Part shown: in pieces, positions 1-10,593 of the stretch | How the letters are laid out: every line of letters starts with the position of its first letter | How positions within the stretch are numbered: position 1 is the first letter of the stretch | Origin: DATMER01 sp963844885 | GTDB lineage: Bacteria; Acidobacteriota; Thermoanaerobaculia; Multivoradales; UBA5704 | Assembly (NCBI GenBank): GCA_963844885.1 | Contig: CAWJQA010000011.1 | Coordinates: 1 to 64,000 of the forward strand | DNA: 64,000 bases | Direction: 5' to 3' | Translations under genes and position numbers: made by a program | Notes under the pieces: model-generated | What the model saw: the letters and a program-made list of their open reading frames with translations, nothing else | Database searches by the model: none | Told to the model about the DNA's origin: nothing

Positions 1-445
1 CGTCGAGCGGGTAGGCGCCGACGAAGGCACCGGTGGCGTAGCCCGCCTTCCCCAAGAGAACGTGGCCAGCGTCGGCACCGCCTCCGGCACCGTGAAGCCG
101 CTGCTACCGGACCCGTGCTGGTACGGGTAGCGTCCGGTCAGGATGTTGACGTGCGAGGGGAGGGTGAGGACGTTGTGGGCGTGCGCGTTGACGTAGAGCC
201 GCCCGGCGGCGGCCAGGCGGTCCAGAACCGGAGTGGGGAAGCGTCCGGGCTGCCCGCGGCGCCGAGCGCGTCGGCGCGCCACGTGTCGATCGTGACGAGG
301 ACGACGTCGACCGCGTTTGGGGACGGCTCGCCGCCGGCTCGCCGCCCGTCGTCCCGCCACCACCGCCCTCCCGCAGCCGCCCGCAGGCGGCTACGAGGAC
401 AGGCAGAGCGGTGAGGGCGAGGACGGCGGCGAGCGGACGGCGCAT
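1..445 (-). CDS. Sulfatase-like hydrolase lipoprotein, partial, frameshifted
   Basis: N-terminal part of an alkaline-phosphatase-superfamily (sulfatase-like) hydrolase running off the left edge. The ATG at 445 opens a lipoprotein signal peptide ending in lipobox LVAAC. The frame then changes near 320-350, and the next frame reads VLVTIDTWRADALG, the usual start of this fold, followed by TLPSHVNILTGRYP around the nucleophile. A further shift near 60-70 leads to LLGKAGYATGAFVGAYPLD. True sulfatases carry Cys/Ser-x-Pro-x-Arg here; TLPSH belongs to the threonine branch that includes phosphatases and transferases, so the substrate is uncertain. The acidobacterial version is often followed by TPR repeats, which would lie outside this window. 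Confidence 0.7.
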
Positions 446-463
446 GCGCGGAACGATCGGGGA

Positions 464-1439
464 TTACAGCGACTTCAGGAAGTCCTGAGCGTCCTTGGCG
501 TTCGGGTGGTTCGGATCAAGCTCGAAGAAGAAGCTTCTGGAAGTCGGCCTTGGCCTCGGCGGTCTTGCCCGTGGCGAGATAGACGAGGCCGCGGTAGTAG
601 TAGGCGTCCGGCAGCGTCGGATTCTCCTTCACCACGCGGTCGAACTCGGCCAGGGCCTCGGGCATCTTGCCTTCGTTGTAGGACTTGATGCCGATGTTCA
701 ACAGCGTCGCCGGATCGACCGTGGCGCCCGCGGGAAGCCTGGCCATGTACTCCTGGGCCTCGGGCTCCCGGTTGGTGGCGACGAGAAGGTTGACGATCAG
801 GCGCAGGCTCTCGACGTCGTCCGGCTTGAGGGCCAGGGCCTGCTTGAGGGTGTCGACGGCCTTCTCCGGCTGCTTCTCCTGGTAGTACGTGCGGGCGATG
901 CCGCGCAGGATCGGCGGGTGGTTGACCAGCTGGAAGTGGGCCATGGCCTTCTCGTACTCGGCGCGGGCCTCGGCGTACTTCTCCTCGGCCAGGAGCTTGT
1001 TGCCACGCTCAAGGGCCTCGAAGCGCCTCGTTGCCCTTGGCGGCCTGCTGGGCCTCCTTTGGGAATCACCTTGAGGGTGGTGACGATGGGCGGCGGCGGC
1101 GCGCCCCCTTCGAGCACCTTGACCTGGCCTTCGGAGGGGAGGTAGCCCTCCTTGATGATCAGCACTCGCCAGGTGCCCTGGGCGAGGCCGAGGATCGACC
1201 ACTTGCCGTACTTGGTGGTGATGACCACCTTGGGACCGTCCCCGGGGTTCTGGGGATCGATCGGGCTCTCGCCCATGCGGAACCAGACCTGGGCACCCTC
1301 GACGGGCTTGCCCTGCTCATTCTTGATCTCCCCCTGCAGGCGGCCCCGTCCGGCCCACGACTGGGCGAACACCGGCAGGCCCGCCCCCGCGAGCAGCAGC
1401 AGAAGCATAGACAGCAAAAAACCAGGTGCCCTAGCGCAT
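464..1439 (-). CDS. Secreted carboxypeptidase-regulatory-like/TPR protein, frameshifted
   Basis: An exported protein with an N-terminal beta-sandwich resembling carboxypeptidase regulatory domains (GRLQGEIKNEQGKPVEGAQV) and C-terminal TPR repeats (EKAVDTLKQALALKPDD; ALAEFDRVVKENPTLPDAYY). The start is probably the ATG at 1439, preceded by GGAGAG. One base must be skipped after two codons for it to read into the hydrophobic LLSMLLLLLAGAGLPVFAQS; an intact frame begins only at 1417. Further shifts lie near 1050-1070 and 525-535, after which the true C-terminus ELDPNHPNAKDAQDFLKSL is read. Such proteins are thought to act as envelope scaffolds. The function is not known. Confidence 0.65.
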
Positions 1440-1523
1440 CGTCTCTCCTTGGGCGCACCGATCCGTGTTCGTCAACAGAGGCACCCCCCGGTTTATTGCG
1501 GCTCGGGAGCATACCAGAGGCCC

Positions 1524-1559
1524 CAAACAAAAACGCCGGAGGGACGAACCCTCCGGCGT
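1524..1559 (-). terminator. Intrinsic terminator of the TonB receptor gene
   Basis: A perfect 11-bp stem (arms 1533-1543 and 1549-1559, loop ACGAA) lies just after the receptor stop codon. On the minus strand it is followed by a T-rich run (TTTTTGTTT). It has classic Rho-independent geometry and separates the receptor from the TPR gene. Confidence 0.8.
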
Positions 1560-1581
1560 CTTTGATACAGCTAGGTTGTGT

Positions 1582-4535
1582 TTACCGGAAGCTCAGGCGC
1601 GCGCCGAGACGGAAGATGCGCGGGCTGAGGATTTCGGTGACGTTGTCCGTCTTCGAGTTGCCGAGCCGGTGCTGACGCTGCAGCACGTAGGCCTCGTTCA
1701 GCGCGTTGAAGACGTCCACACCCAAGGTCAGGCCGAAGTCGGAGAAGGTGAACTCCTTCTCGACGCGGGCGTCGAGCACGTGGATGTCGAGTTGCAGGAA
1801 CTCGTCGGCGCCAGAAATCTGGACGCTCGTCTGGCCCGGGATGCCGTTGCGGACGACACGGGTGTAGTAGGGGATCGGATATCCCTGGCGCCCGGTCAGG
1901 TTGCCCGCGACGTTGAAGCCCCACGGCCGGTCCGGAGCGATCTGGTACATGCCGTTCACGCTGTAGGACCAGTCGGAGTTCATGTAGACGCCGCCCTTGG
2001 AGCCGGAGCCGGTGCCCGAGCCCTGAAGCACGGGGTCGCCGTCGTGGCCGATGCCGAGGAGCGGGGTGGCGTCCTCGACTCGCTGTTCGGAACGTTCCAG
2101 GACCAATCCTGCCAGGAGACGTTGCCGCGGAGCATCCAGCGGATCGAGAGACGCTTGTTGAAGGTCAGCGAAGCGCCCAGGTACTCCTGCTCGCGGTCGC
2201 CGTTGGTGTCGTCGAAGCCGTTCCGGGTGGTGATGCCCGGCTTCAGCTCGTAGACCGTCACGGAGCGCTTTTCGCCGCTCGGGAGAGTGGCCGTGACGAC
2301 CTTGGTGCGGTAGTCGTTCGCGGTGTGGACCCGGCCGCGCTTGTCGAGGTTGGAGGCCGAGTAGGCGTCGCCGTCGAAGACGAGCCGCTCGGTCTCGACC
2401 AGGTTGGTGTACTTGCGGTAGGTCAGGTTCAGGCCGAGCACGAACTCCGGACGGAGCGCGTGCTCCACGCCGAGCAGAAGCTCGTCGGTGATCGGCGCGC
2501 TGAAGTCGGGGTCGAACTGGTTGGAAACCAGCAGGCCGCCGTTGCGCGGGTCCCAGTTGCCGCTGACGAACAGCGGACCGCCCTGGGTGATGACCTCGCT
2601 CGGATCGGCTTTGCCGTTGTGATTCTTGTCGTCGTAGTAGAAGTAGACGTAGGTGGAGGCGTACAGCGGGTTGGTCGCGATGCTGTTCGCGGTGCCGAGC
2701 TGGTCGGCGAACCGCGAGTAGCTGGCGCGCAGCAGGGTCTGACGGCTCTCGCCGAGGGCGTAGGTCAGGCCGAGCCGGGGAGCGAGGGTCTCCCACGTCG
2801 AAGCCGATGTCACCGCCATTGTACGAAACGGCCGGCAGGATGCCGGGGAACTTGTCGTTCGCCGCCACCGTGCGGGCCAGGTTCGTTCCGCCCTGCTTGT
2901 CGTAGCGCAGGCAGGCGTTCAGGGTGAGGTTGCCGACCGTCATCGTGTCCTGGGCGTACGCGCTGGTGTACTTCTGCTTGATGGACGGGAAGGCCGCGCG
3001 GGTCAGGCCGATGACGTTGTAGTTGTAGCCGGAAGCGATGTAGTAGTTCAGCTCGAGGCCGAACCCGGGCCGGGCGGACAGCGTGTCGACCTGCGCTTCG
3101 CGGTAGCCGGCGCCGAACTTGAGCTCGTGGCTCAGGTTGCCGGTGTTGAAGAAGAAGGAGGACGCGTCGGCCTTGAACTGCTCCTGCGGCCGCTTGGTCT
3201 GATAGAGAAGGAAGTTGTTCTGCCAGATGAAGTTGGCGTCGAGCGCGCCGCGTTCGGGCCGGTCGGGCCCGCGCGGCCTCGGGGACGAGCTCGAAGCCGC
3301 CGTTGACGATCGAGTACATGCCGGTGAGGTAGAAGGCGGACGAGAAGATGTGAGTGTCCTATAGCTTCCACGCCGTCGATCATCACCGTACTTCGCCTGG
3401 TCCCAGGTGGTCGCCTGGGGACGGGTCGGACCGCGTTGCGGCCGATCTTCACCTTGTCGCTGTTCAGCGCGAAGAGGGTCGCCGGTTGCTCGGCGCGATC
3501 TGGGCGTCGAACTTCAGGTCGGCGGCCTTGAGGTCGGTCTTGTCGGCCACGTCGGCGATCGTCAAAGGTCGATCTTCTGCCGGCCCATCGAGCCCCAGAT
3601 CCACAGGCGGTCCTTGATGATCGGGCCGCCCACCTCCGCGCCGTAGTCCTGGACGGACACGATCGGTTGCCCTGCTTGAAGGAGGCCTGGGTCTCGTCGC
3701 CGCCGAGCCCGGGATGTCCTTGCCGAGCTTGACGGTGCCGATGTCGAGGTTGGACTTCCAGGACTCGTCGGCCTTGTAGTACCGGCCCGAGCCGCGCCAC
3801 TCGTCGTGCCGCGCTTGGTCACGATGTTCAGCGTGACGCCGGGGGTGGCGTCGTCGTGTCGGAGCCGCCGGTCGAAACCTGCATCTCCTCGAAGGTATCG
3901 AAGTCGAGTACGCCGGGGTGGAGCCGAGGGTCGCCATGTCGGTGATCACCACGCCGTCCACCGCCCAAACCGACTGGTCGCCGCCGGAGCCGGGGCCGAC
4001 GAACCCGAGCTGCTGACCGCGCTCGTTGCCGCCCACGTTGACGCGGCCGGTGAGAACGCCGGGGTCGTCTGCAGGATGGCCCAGGGGTCACGAGCCGTCG
4101 GGATCTTCTCGAGCTCCGTCGAGTTGACGGCGCACCGGTGGAGATCCGGCGCTCGTCGAGCAGCGGGGACTCGGCCGTGACCGTGATCACGTCCTCGACC
4201 GCCGCGATCATCGTCACCTCGATTTCGGTGTCGCGACCGACGCCGATGTCACGGACGGTACTCGACGCTGGAGAAGCCTTCGAGCTGGGCTTCCAGCTTG
4301 TAGGAACCCGGCGCCAGGTTGATGAATCGGTCCTTGCCCTGACGTCCGTCACCTGCACGGCCGGGGCACCCTGACCCGAAAGAGTCACGGTGACACCGGA
4401 GCGCAGCGCCCTGATCGTCGACGACAGTGCCGTACAGGATCCGGTCTGCGACTGCGCAAAACTTCCGGGAACCCCGATCAGGAGCAGCAACGCGGCGACG
4501 GCAACCGACCGTCCCCAAAGATTGATGCTCTTCAT
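1582..4535 (-). CDS. TonB-dependent receptor (Oar-like), heavily frameshifted
   Basis: Outer-membrane receptor of the acidobacterial Oar-like type, about 980 residues if repaired. The ATG at 4535 follows GGAGGG and opens a signal peptide (MKSINLWGRSVAVAALLLL). The order is: a carboxypeptidase-regulatory domain (LYGTVVDDQGAALPGV spread over two frames), a TonB-box-like stretch (AAVEDVITVTAESPLLDER), a plug (VWAVDGVVITDMATLGS; FDTFEEMQVSTGGSD; YGAEVGGPIIKDRLW), and a long beta-barrel ending DVFNALNEAYVLQRQ...GARLSFR. About ten single-base frame changes occur, mostly between 2800 and 4450, while domain order is intact. I read this as sequence error, not decay. The ligand cannot be inferred. Confidence 0.8.
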
Positions 4536-4900
4536 TTCAGTTGACCCTCCCATGTGTGGTCGGTGAGCCCAGCGCCGCACGCGCGAGGCCTTGAAAAGAC
4601 GTTGAGAAAGAAAGCTGTCGCTCTCTCCAGGCAACACCTCCTTTCCAATCCTCAATCGAGGTCTGTCGAAGCCGATTGAAGGGGGAACTGTAGCCAACAT
4701 CGCAATGCCGGGTCAAGCAAGTGGCTTGCCACGGCGGCAGACCTCCGGTTCCGACGCCAACTCGTTTCCCGGCAACGTCTTGAAAGACGAGGCAAAGTCT
4801 GTCGAGGCCCCTCTGCCCACGCCGCATCCAGCCCTTGAACGACCCTGATCCAAATTTCTGAAGGCGCCGCGGCCCTTGTCCCGGCGCCGCGCTTGCCTGG

Positions 4901-4906
4901 TATAGT
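4901..4906 (+). promoter_or_regulatory. Candidate -10 element TATAGT
   Basis: TATAGT lies 10 nt before the ATG of the TPR lipoprotein gene, so the expected transcript would have almost no leader. The same hexamer at similar spacing precedes the genes starting at 34916 (minus) and 20001 (plus). No convincing -35 is seen. Confidence 0.4.
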
Positions 4907-4916
4907 TTCAGGTCCC

Positions 4917-6050
4917 ATGAGGCTCAGGACTCGCCGTACGCCGTATCCGTCCACCGCCCTCCTCCTCGCGGCCTTCCTGGCAGGAGTTGCGCTCGCCTCC
5001 TGCAACCAGTACCAGGAGTTCGACTCGGCCGGCCATCTCCGCCAGGAGTATGCGCAGCGGGTCGGCGCCCAGCTCGCCGCGCGGATCGGGTGCCTTTCGA
5101 GGTCACTCCGGAGCTGCGCCAGGCCCTCCAGCAGCGCCTGCGCCAGGCCCCCTCGGAGCGCAGCAAGATCAACGAGGTTCTGCGCTTCGTCTCGAGGATC
5201 TCGACCTGCACTACTCCCTGACGCCGACGCGCAACGCCGTGGAGACGTTTCGGACGAAGCAGGGCAACTGCCTCTCGTTCGTGAACCTGTTCGTCGGCGT
5301 GGCGCGCGAGCAGGGGCTCAACCCCTTCTACGTCGAGGTCACCGACTACCAGAAGTGGAACCACCGCGAAGGCATGGTCGTGAGCCAGGGGCACATCGTC
5401 GCCGGCATGTACCTGGAGGGGGAGCTCGAGACCTACGACTTCCTCCCCTTCCGGCCCAAGGCCTACAAGAAGTTCAGCCCGATCGACGACCTACGTGCCG
5501 CCGCCCACTACTACAACAACCTCGGCGCCGAGGCGCTCATCGCCGGCGACCTGGAGAAGGCCCGCCCGCTCCTGGAGATCGCCACCGGCATCTCCCCCCG
5601 CTTCGAGAAGGCGATCAACAACATGGGGGTCTGCCTGTCCCGCGGCGGCGAGCCCGGCCGCGCCCTAGAGCTGTATCAGAAGGGGCTCGAGATCGACCCC
5701 GACAACCCCATGATCCTGACCAACCTGACCCGCCTGTACCAGCAGACGGGCCGCGGCGCCGAGGCCGACCAGCTCCTCGCGAAGCTGGAGGAGAGCAACG
5801 CCTCCAACCCCTTCTTCTTCATCTACCAGGGGGAGATGGCGCTCGCCGCGGCGAGACCGGCAAGGCGCTCGACTACATGGTGCGCGCCATGCGCCAGGAC
5901 AGCGAGGTCCCCGAGGTCCACGTCGGCTTCGTCAAGGTCTACGTCGCGCTGGGCGATCTGGAGAAGGCCCGGCATCACCTGGAACGGGCGTTGAAGCTGG
6001 ACGCGACCAACCAGGACGCTCTCCAATACGCAAGGCTGCTCGGCCAGTAA
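4917..6050 (+). CDS. Transglutaminase-like/TPR lipoprotein, frameshifted
   Basis: Predicted lipoprotein (signal peptide with lipobox ALASC) with a transglutaminase-like core followed by TPR repeats. The core shows RTKQGNCLSFVNLFVGVARE, where the Cys is the likely nucleophile position, then VEVTDYQKWNHREGMVV containing the expected His. TPR units include FEKAINNMGVCLSRGGEPGR and LEKARHHLERALKLDATNQD. Frame changes near 5088, 5195 and 5850 split the reading, but each continues in register with the family, so sequence error is likely. It sits directly upstream of the VWFA cluster and is likely cotranscribed with it. Its role is unknown; proteolytic or cross-linking activity is only an inference from the fold. 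Confidence 0.7.
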   Translation: MRLRTRRTPYPSTALLLAAFLAGVALASCNQYQEFDSAGHLRQEYAQRVGAQLAARIGCLSRSLRSCARPSSSACARPPRSAARSTRFCASSRGSRPALLPDADAQRRGDVSDEAGQLPLVREPVRRRGARAGAQPLLRRGHRLPEVEPPRRHGREPGAHRRRHVPGGGARDLRLPPLPAQGLQEVQPDRRPTCRRPLLQQPRRRGAHRRRPGEGPPAPGDRHRHLPPLREGDQQHGGLPVPRRRARPRPRAVSEGARDRPRQPHDPDQPDPPVPADGPRRRGRPAPREAGGEQRLQPLLLHLPGGDGARRGETGKALDYMVRAMRQDSEVPEVHVGFVKVYVALGDLEKARHHLERALKLDATNQDALQYARLLGQ

Positions 6051-6074
6051 AGGCCGGCGATCACGGAGGCCGCA

Positions 6075-8294
6075 ATGAGCCGACTCTCCCGGGAACCCTC
6101 CTGATCCTCTTCGCCCTGCCGGCCCTGTCGGCGCTGCCGGTGATCGCCGCCGCGGCTCCACCCGGCAAGACCCCGATCGCCGAGCAGAAGTTCGAGGACA
6201 CTTCGCAGGTCGTCGCCGTCGAGGTGCCCGTCAACGTGGTCGACCGCGACGGCCGGCCGGTCCGCGGTCTGACCGCCGCCGACTTCGAGGTCTACGATGC
6301 CGGCGACAAGCAGGTCGTCACCGGCTTCGAGGTGGTGGACCTGGGCAGCCGCGAGGCGTCTCACTCGGAATCCCCGACCGCCCCGATACCGGAGCCCGAG
6401 GAGATCCAGGCGCCCGCCCGCCGCCACTTCCTGCTGCTCTTCGACCTCTCCTTCTCGACGCCGACGGCCATCCTCAAGGCCCGGCTGGCGGCGCGCGACT
6501 TCCTCCTGCAGTCGCTCCACCCGACCGACCTCGCGGCGGTGGCGACCTACTCGATCGAGCAGGGCCCGCGCCTCGTGGTCACCTTCACGCCCGACCGCGC
6601 GCAGCTCGCCCGCGCCATCGACACCCTCGGCCTGAGCTCTCTCCGCGAGGGGGCGTTCAAGACCGACCCGCTGCGCTTCATGATCGCGCCGCCGACGGTG
6701 AACACGGTGGACCTCTCGTCGCCCCGCTCCTCCAGCACCGCCCGCGGCCAGGAGCTCCAGGCCCAGCAGGACCAGGCGGCCTCGGACTTCATCGGCGCCA
6801 TCACCAACCTGGCGGAGCGCGACGAGCGCATCTACGAGCGCAGCCGCATCACGACCTTCTCCAAGGCCCTCGGCGCCATGGCGAGGACCCTCGACGCGGT
6901 CCAGGGCCGCAAGCAGGTGGTCCTCTTCTCCGAGGGGTTCGACAGCAAGCTCCTGCTCGGCCGCAGCGAGACCGGCTCGGACGAGGCGCTGGACGACAAC
7001 ACCAACGCCATGAGCGGCCGGGTCTGGATGACGGACAGCGACCAGCGCTTCGGCAACACCGAGCTGCAGAACGCCCTCAACCGGATGCTGGAGGAGTTCC
7101 GCCGCGCCGACTGCGTGATCCAGGCCGTGGACATCGGCGGCCTGCGGAGCACCGCGGAAGCCGCCGGCGGCAAGGCGCGCGGCAACGGCCAGGAAGGGCT
7201 CTTCTACATGGCCAACGAGACCGGCGGCGAGCTGTTCAAGGATACCAACAACCTCGGCGTCCAGCTCGACAGCGTGCTCGACCGCACCAGCGTCACCTAC
7301 CTGCTGACCTTCGAGCGCTCGGACCTGAAGCTCGACGGCTCCTACCACCGGATCAAGGTGCGCGCGAAGGTTCCCGCCGGAGCCCGCCTGTCGCACCGCG
7401 CCGGCTATTACGTGCCGCGGCCGTTCAAGGATCTCGATCCGCTGGAGAAGACCCTCCTCGCCTCCGGCGGCATCATCGACGCCGCGCCCCGCCGCGACCT
7501 CGACCTCAACCTCCTGGTGGCGCCGTTCCGCTCCAACGGGAGCATGGCCTACGTGCCGGTGATCATCGAGGTGCCCGGCCGCAAGCTGCTCGACGGCCAT
7601 ACCGGCGGCAAGCTCAACGTGGAGTTCTACGCCTACGTCAACGACCGCCTCGGGCAGATGCGCGACTTCTTTTCCGAGGTGGTGACCCTCGACATGGGCA
7701 AGGGGCGCCAGGGGCTGGAGGAGGGCGGCATCAAGTACTACGGCCACTTCGACCTGACGCCGGGCGACTACCGCGTGCGCGTGCTGGTACGCAACGCCGA
7801 CACCGGCCGCACCGTGGTCTCGATGATCCCCGTCCAGGTGCCGGTCTACACCACGGCCGACCCTGTGCTGCTCCCCCTTCTTCATGGAGGAGCAGCGGAG
7901 CTGGGTGCTCGTCCGGGAGAGCTCCGAGGTCAACGGCCGCCAGACCGTCGTCTACCCCTTCACGGTCAACGGCGAGCCCTACGTCCCCTCGGCGCGGCCG
8001 GTGCTCCATCCGTCCGGCCTGGCCAGGCTGTGCCTGGTGGCCTACAACCTCGGCTCCGGCACGGTAGCGCTCAACGCGCAGGTCACCGGCTCCGACGGCA
8101 CCGCTCTCCCCGGCGGCCGGATCGACCTCGTCGAGCGCACAGCGACGGGCATCGCCGGGGTCGACAAGCTGCTCGCCACCTTCGAGCCCACCGGGCTCGC
8201 GGCCGGCGACTACGTGCTCCGGGTCGCCGTGACCGACCCGGCGACCGGCAACCAGGAGCTGAGCTCCCTGCCGTTCCAGGTCGTTCAGCGGTAA
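6075..8294 (+). CDS. VWFA-related secreted protein, paralogue 1, frameshifted
   Basis: First of four tandem paralogues of the acidobacterial VWFA-related family (TIGR03436-like). The start at 6075 follows GGAGG, but the frame changes within the signal peptide and again near 7865-7885, where the C-terminal part (QRSWVLVRESSEVNG onward) continues in another frame to the stop at 8294. Order: signal peptide, conserved module ending GLTAADFEVYD, VWA domain with MIDAS-type DLSFS (D-x-S-x-S), the family block GRKQVVLFSEGFDS, then two C-terminal Ig-like modules. MIDAS suggests metal-dependent protein binding in the periplasm or at the cell surface. No partner is evident. Confidence 0.75.
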
Positions 8295-8362
8295 GATGGT
8301 GTCCTTGTAGCTCTGATGATTGGGAGACGCTTCGTAGCAAGGGGGCTGAGCAGGGAGGACCG

Positions 8363-10582
8363 ATGAGAGCGAGCCGGGCGCTTTTTGCCTCGGCTTTGGT
8401 TCTGGCCGCGCTTGTCTCCAGCAAGAGCGCGGCGGGCCAGACCTTCAGCGACACGACGCGCGTCACCGCCGTCCAGATCCCCGTTCAGGTCGTCGCCGGC
8501 GGCCAGCCGGTGCGCGGCCTCACCGCCGCCGACTTCGCCGTCTATGAGGGGCGCACGGCGAGGGCCGTCACCGGCTTCGACGCCGTCGACCTGCGGACGC
8601 TGCCGGGCGGCGTCGAGATCCCCGGCGCGGCGCGGCGCTACTTCCTGATGCTCTTCGACATGGCCTTCTCCCAGCCCGCCGGCATCGCGCGCGCCCGGCT
8701 GGCGGCCATCGAGATGCTCCCCAAGCTCCACCCCACCGACCTGGTGGCCGTGGCCACCTACCGGCGCTCGAACGGGATCGACATGGTTCTCGGCTTCACC
8801 TCGGACCGCGGCCAGGCCCGCGTGGCGCTCGACAGCCTCGGCCTCCCGGAGATGCTCGACCGCGCCTCCGACCCGCTGAAGCTCATCGTCATCGACCACG
8901 ACCCGTACGACTTCGGCGAGCTCGTGGATGCCGGCGGCGCCGGCCCGGTCGGCCACGATCCCCACCGCATCCCGCCGCCGCGGCCTCCCGATCCCAATCC
9001 CGATCCCAGCATCGTAAAGACCTCGAACCCCTTCTCGAACCTGATGGACCCCATGTTCCGGGCCAAGCAGGAGGAGGAGGCGGCGAACCGCGAGAGCCAG
9101 AAGGACGCGATCGACGCCCTGGCCGAGTCGTTCTCCGAGCTGGCGCGGCTGATGCGCAGCGTCTCCGGCCGCAAGGAGGTGCTCTTCTTCTCCGAAGGCT
9201 TCGACAGCGCTCTCATCCAGGGCAACACGGAGGCGGACGAGCAGGGGCGGGTCTACGAGGAAGGGACCGAGACCGGCGCCATCTGGCGGGTGGACTCGGA
9301 GAAGCGCTTCGGCAGCACCGAGGCCGCCGCCGACCTCAAGCGCATGCTGGAGGAGCTGCGCCGGTCCGACTGCCGGGTCCACACCATCGACCTGAGCGGC
9401 CTGCGCGCCGTCAACGCCCTCGCCGAGACCGGCAGCCGGGGCGGCCGCGACAGCCTGTTCCAGATCGCCCGCGACACCGGCGGCGAGCTGTACGAGAAGT
9501 TCAACGACCTGTCGGCGGCCATGGGCAAGATGCTGGAGAGCACCGGCGTCACCTATGTGCTGACCATCCAGCCGGAGGATCTCGCGGCCGACGGCTCGTA
9601 CCACCCGCTGCGGGTCGAGCTGCGCCGAGGCGGCCCCGGAAAGGCGCCGCGGGGCGCGCGGGTCGTTCACCGTCCGGGCTATTTCTCGCCCCGCCCGTTC
9701 GCCGAGCGCGGCAAGGCGGACCGCGAGATGCTCACCAGCTCGCGCCTGCTGACCGGCGACGAGCCCGGCCCGGTGCCCATGGCGGTGCTCGCCGCTCCCT
9801 ACCCGGCGGACGACCCCACACCCGGGACGTCCCTGGCGTGGGTGCCGGTGCTCGTCGAGGCGGACGGACCCGCCCTGCTGGCCGGCAACGGTCCGGGCGA
9901 CCTGCTGGCCGAGATCTACGTCTACGCCCTCGACAAGGACGGCGCCGTGCGCGGCTACGTGGCGCAGGCGCTCTCGCTGGAGCTGTCCAAAGTCGAAGCC
10001 GAGCTGCGCGCGGGCGGGCTCCGCTTCCTCGGCCACCTGGAGCTGCCGCCCGGGAGCTACAGCCTGCGCGTCCTCGCCCTCAACGGCCGCACCGGCGCCT
10101 ACGGCCTGCGCGTCGCCAAGGTCGAGGTGCCGGAGATGGGCGCCGGCCAGGCGGTCCTGCTGCCGCTCTTCCCGCGGACCCCCGGCCACGGCGTGGTGAC
10201 TCGGGAGGCCACGGTCGACGGCAAGGAGATCCCCTTCCCGTTCACACAGGGCCCGATCGCCTACCTGCCCGACCCGCGGCCGGTGCTGCGGGCCGGCGAG
10301 GAGGCGCCGGTGGCGCTCGTGGGCTACCACCTGCCGGCCGGCGACCTGCGCATCCGTACCGCCGTGCTCACCCCCGACGGCCGCGAGGTGGCGTCGGGCG
10401 GCCTGCGGGTGCTCGGCCGCGAAGGCGGGCCGGGCGGCGCCGACCGGCTGCGCGCCGCCTTCCGGCCGTCGAAGCTGGCGCCCGGAGAGTACCTGCTGCG
10501 CGTCACCGTCAACGGTGAAGGCGCCGCCGAGCGCGCCGGCACCGCGAGCTTCACCATCGAGGCCGCCCCCGGCGGACCCTAG
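8363..10582 (+). CDS. VWFA-related secreted protein, paralogue 2
   Basis: Intact 739-residue paralogue. The ATG at 8363 follows AGGGAGG and begins a signal peptide (MRASRALFASALVLAALV). It has the family N-terminal module (VRGLTAADFAVYEG), the VWA domain, GRKEVLFFSEGFDSALIQG, RRSDCRVHTIDLSGLRA, DTGGELYEKFNDLSAAMG and two C-terminal beta-rich modules. The MIDAS position reads DMAFS: the first Ser of D-x-S-x-S is Ala, unlike the DLSFS of the other three copies, so metal binding may be weakened. It also has a longer Pro/Asp-rich insert after the VWA core (PPRPPDPNPDPS). It is 68 nt downstream of paralogue 1 and 11 nt upstream of paralogue 3. Confidence 0.85.
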   Translation: MRASRALFASALVLAALVSSKSAAGQTFSDTTRVTAVQIPVQVVAGGQPVRGLTAADFAVYEGRTARAVTGFDAVDLRTLPGGVEIPGAARRYFLMLFDMAFSQPAGIARARLAAIEMLPKLHPTDLVAVATYRRSNGIDMVLGFTSDRGQARVALDSLGLPEMLDRASDPLKLIVIDHDPYDFGELVDAGGAGPVGHDPHRIPPPRPPDPNPDPSIVKTSNPFSNLMDPMFRAKQEEEAANRESQKDAIDALAESFSELARLMRSVSGRKEVLFFSEGFDSALIQGNTEADEQGRVYEEGTETGAIWRVDSEKRFGSTEAAADLKRMLEELRRSDCRVHTIDLSGLRAVNALAETGSRGGRDSLFQIARDTGGELYEKFNDLSAAMGKMLESTGVTYVLTIQPEDLAADGSYHPLRVELRRGGPGKAPRGARVVHRPGYFSPRPFAERGKADREMLTSSRLLTGDEPGPVPMAVLAAPYPADDPTPGTSLAWVPVLVEADGPALLAGNGPGDLLAEIYVYALDKDGAVRGYVAQALSLELSKVEAELRAGGLRFLGHLELPPGSYSLRVLALNGRTGAYGLRVAKVEVPEMGAGQAVLLPLFPRTPGHGVVTREATVDGKEIPFPFTQGPIAYLPDPRPVLRAGEEAPVALVGYHLPAGDLRIRTAVLTPDGREVASGGLRVLGREGGPGGADRLRAAFRPSKLAPGEYLLRVTVNGEGAAERAGTASFTIEAAPGGP

Positions 10583-10593
10583 GAGGAAACAAC

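Noticed and set aside
115..414. Plus-strand ORF over the sulfatase start
   Set aside because: The reverse strand shows the sulfatase hallmark and a lipoprotein signal; the plus frame is a shadow.
5975..7933. 652-codon minus-strand frame opposite VWFA paralogue 1
   Set aside because: Shadow of the coding strand, rich in Val/Glu/Arg/His with no domain.
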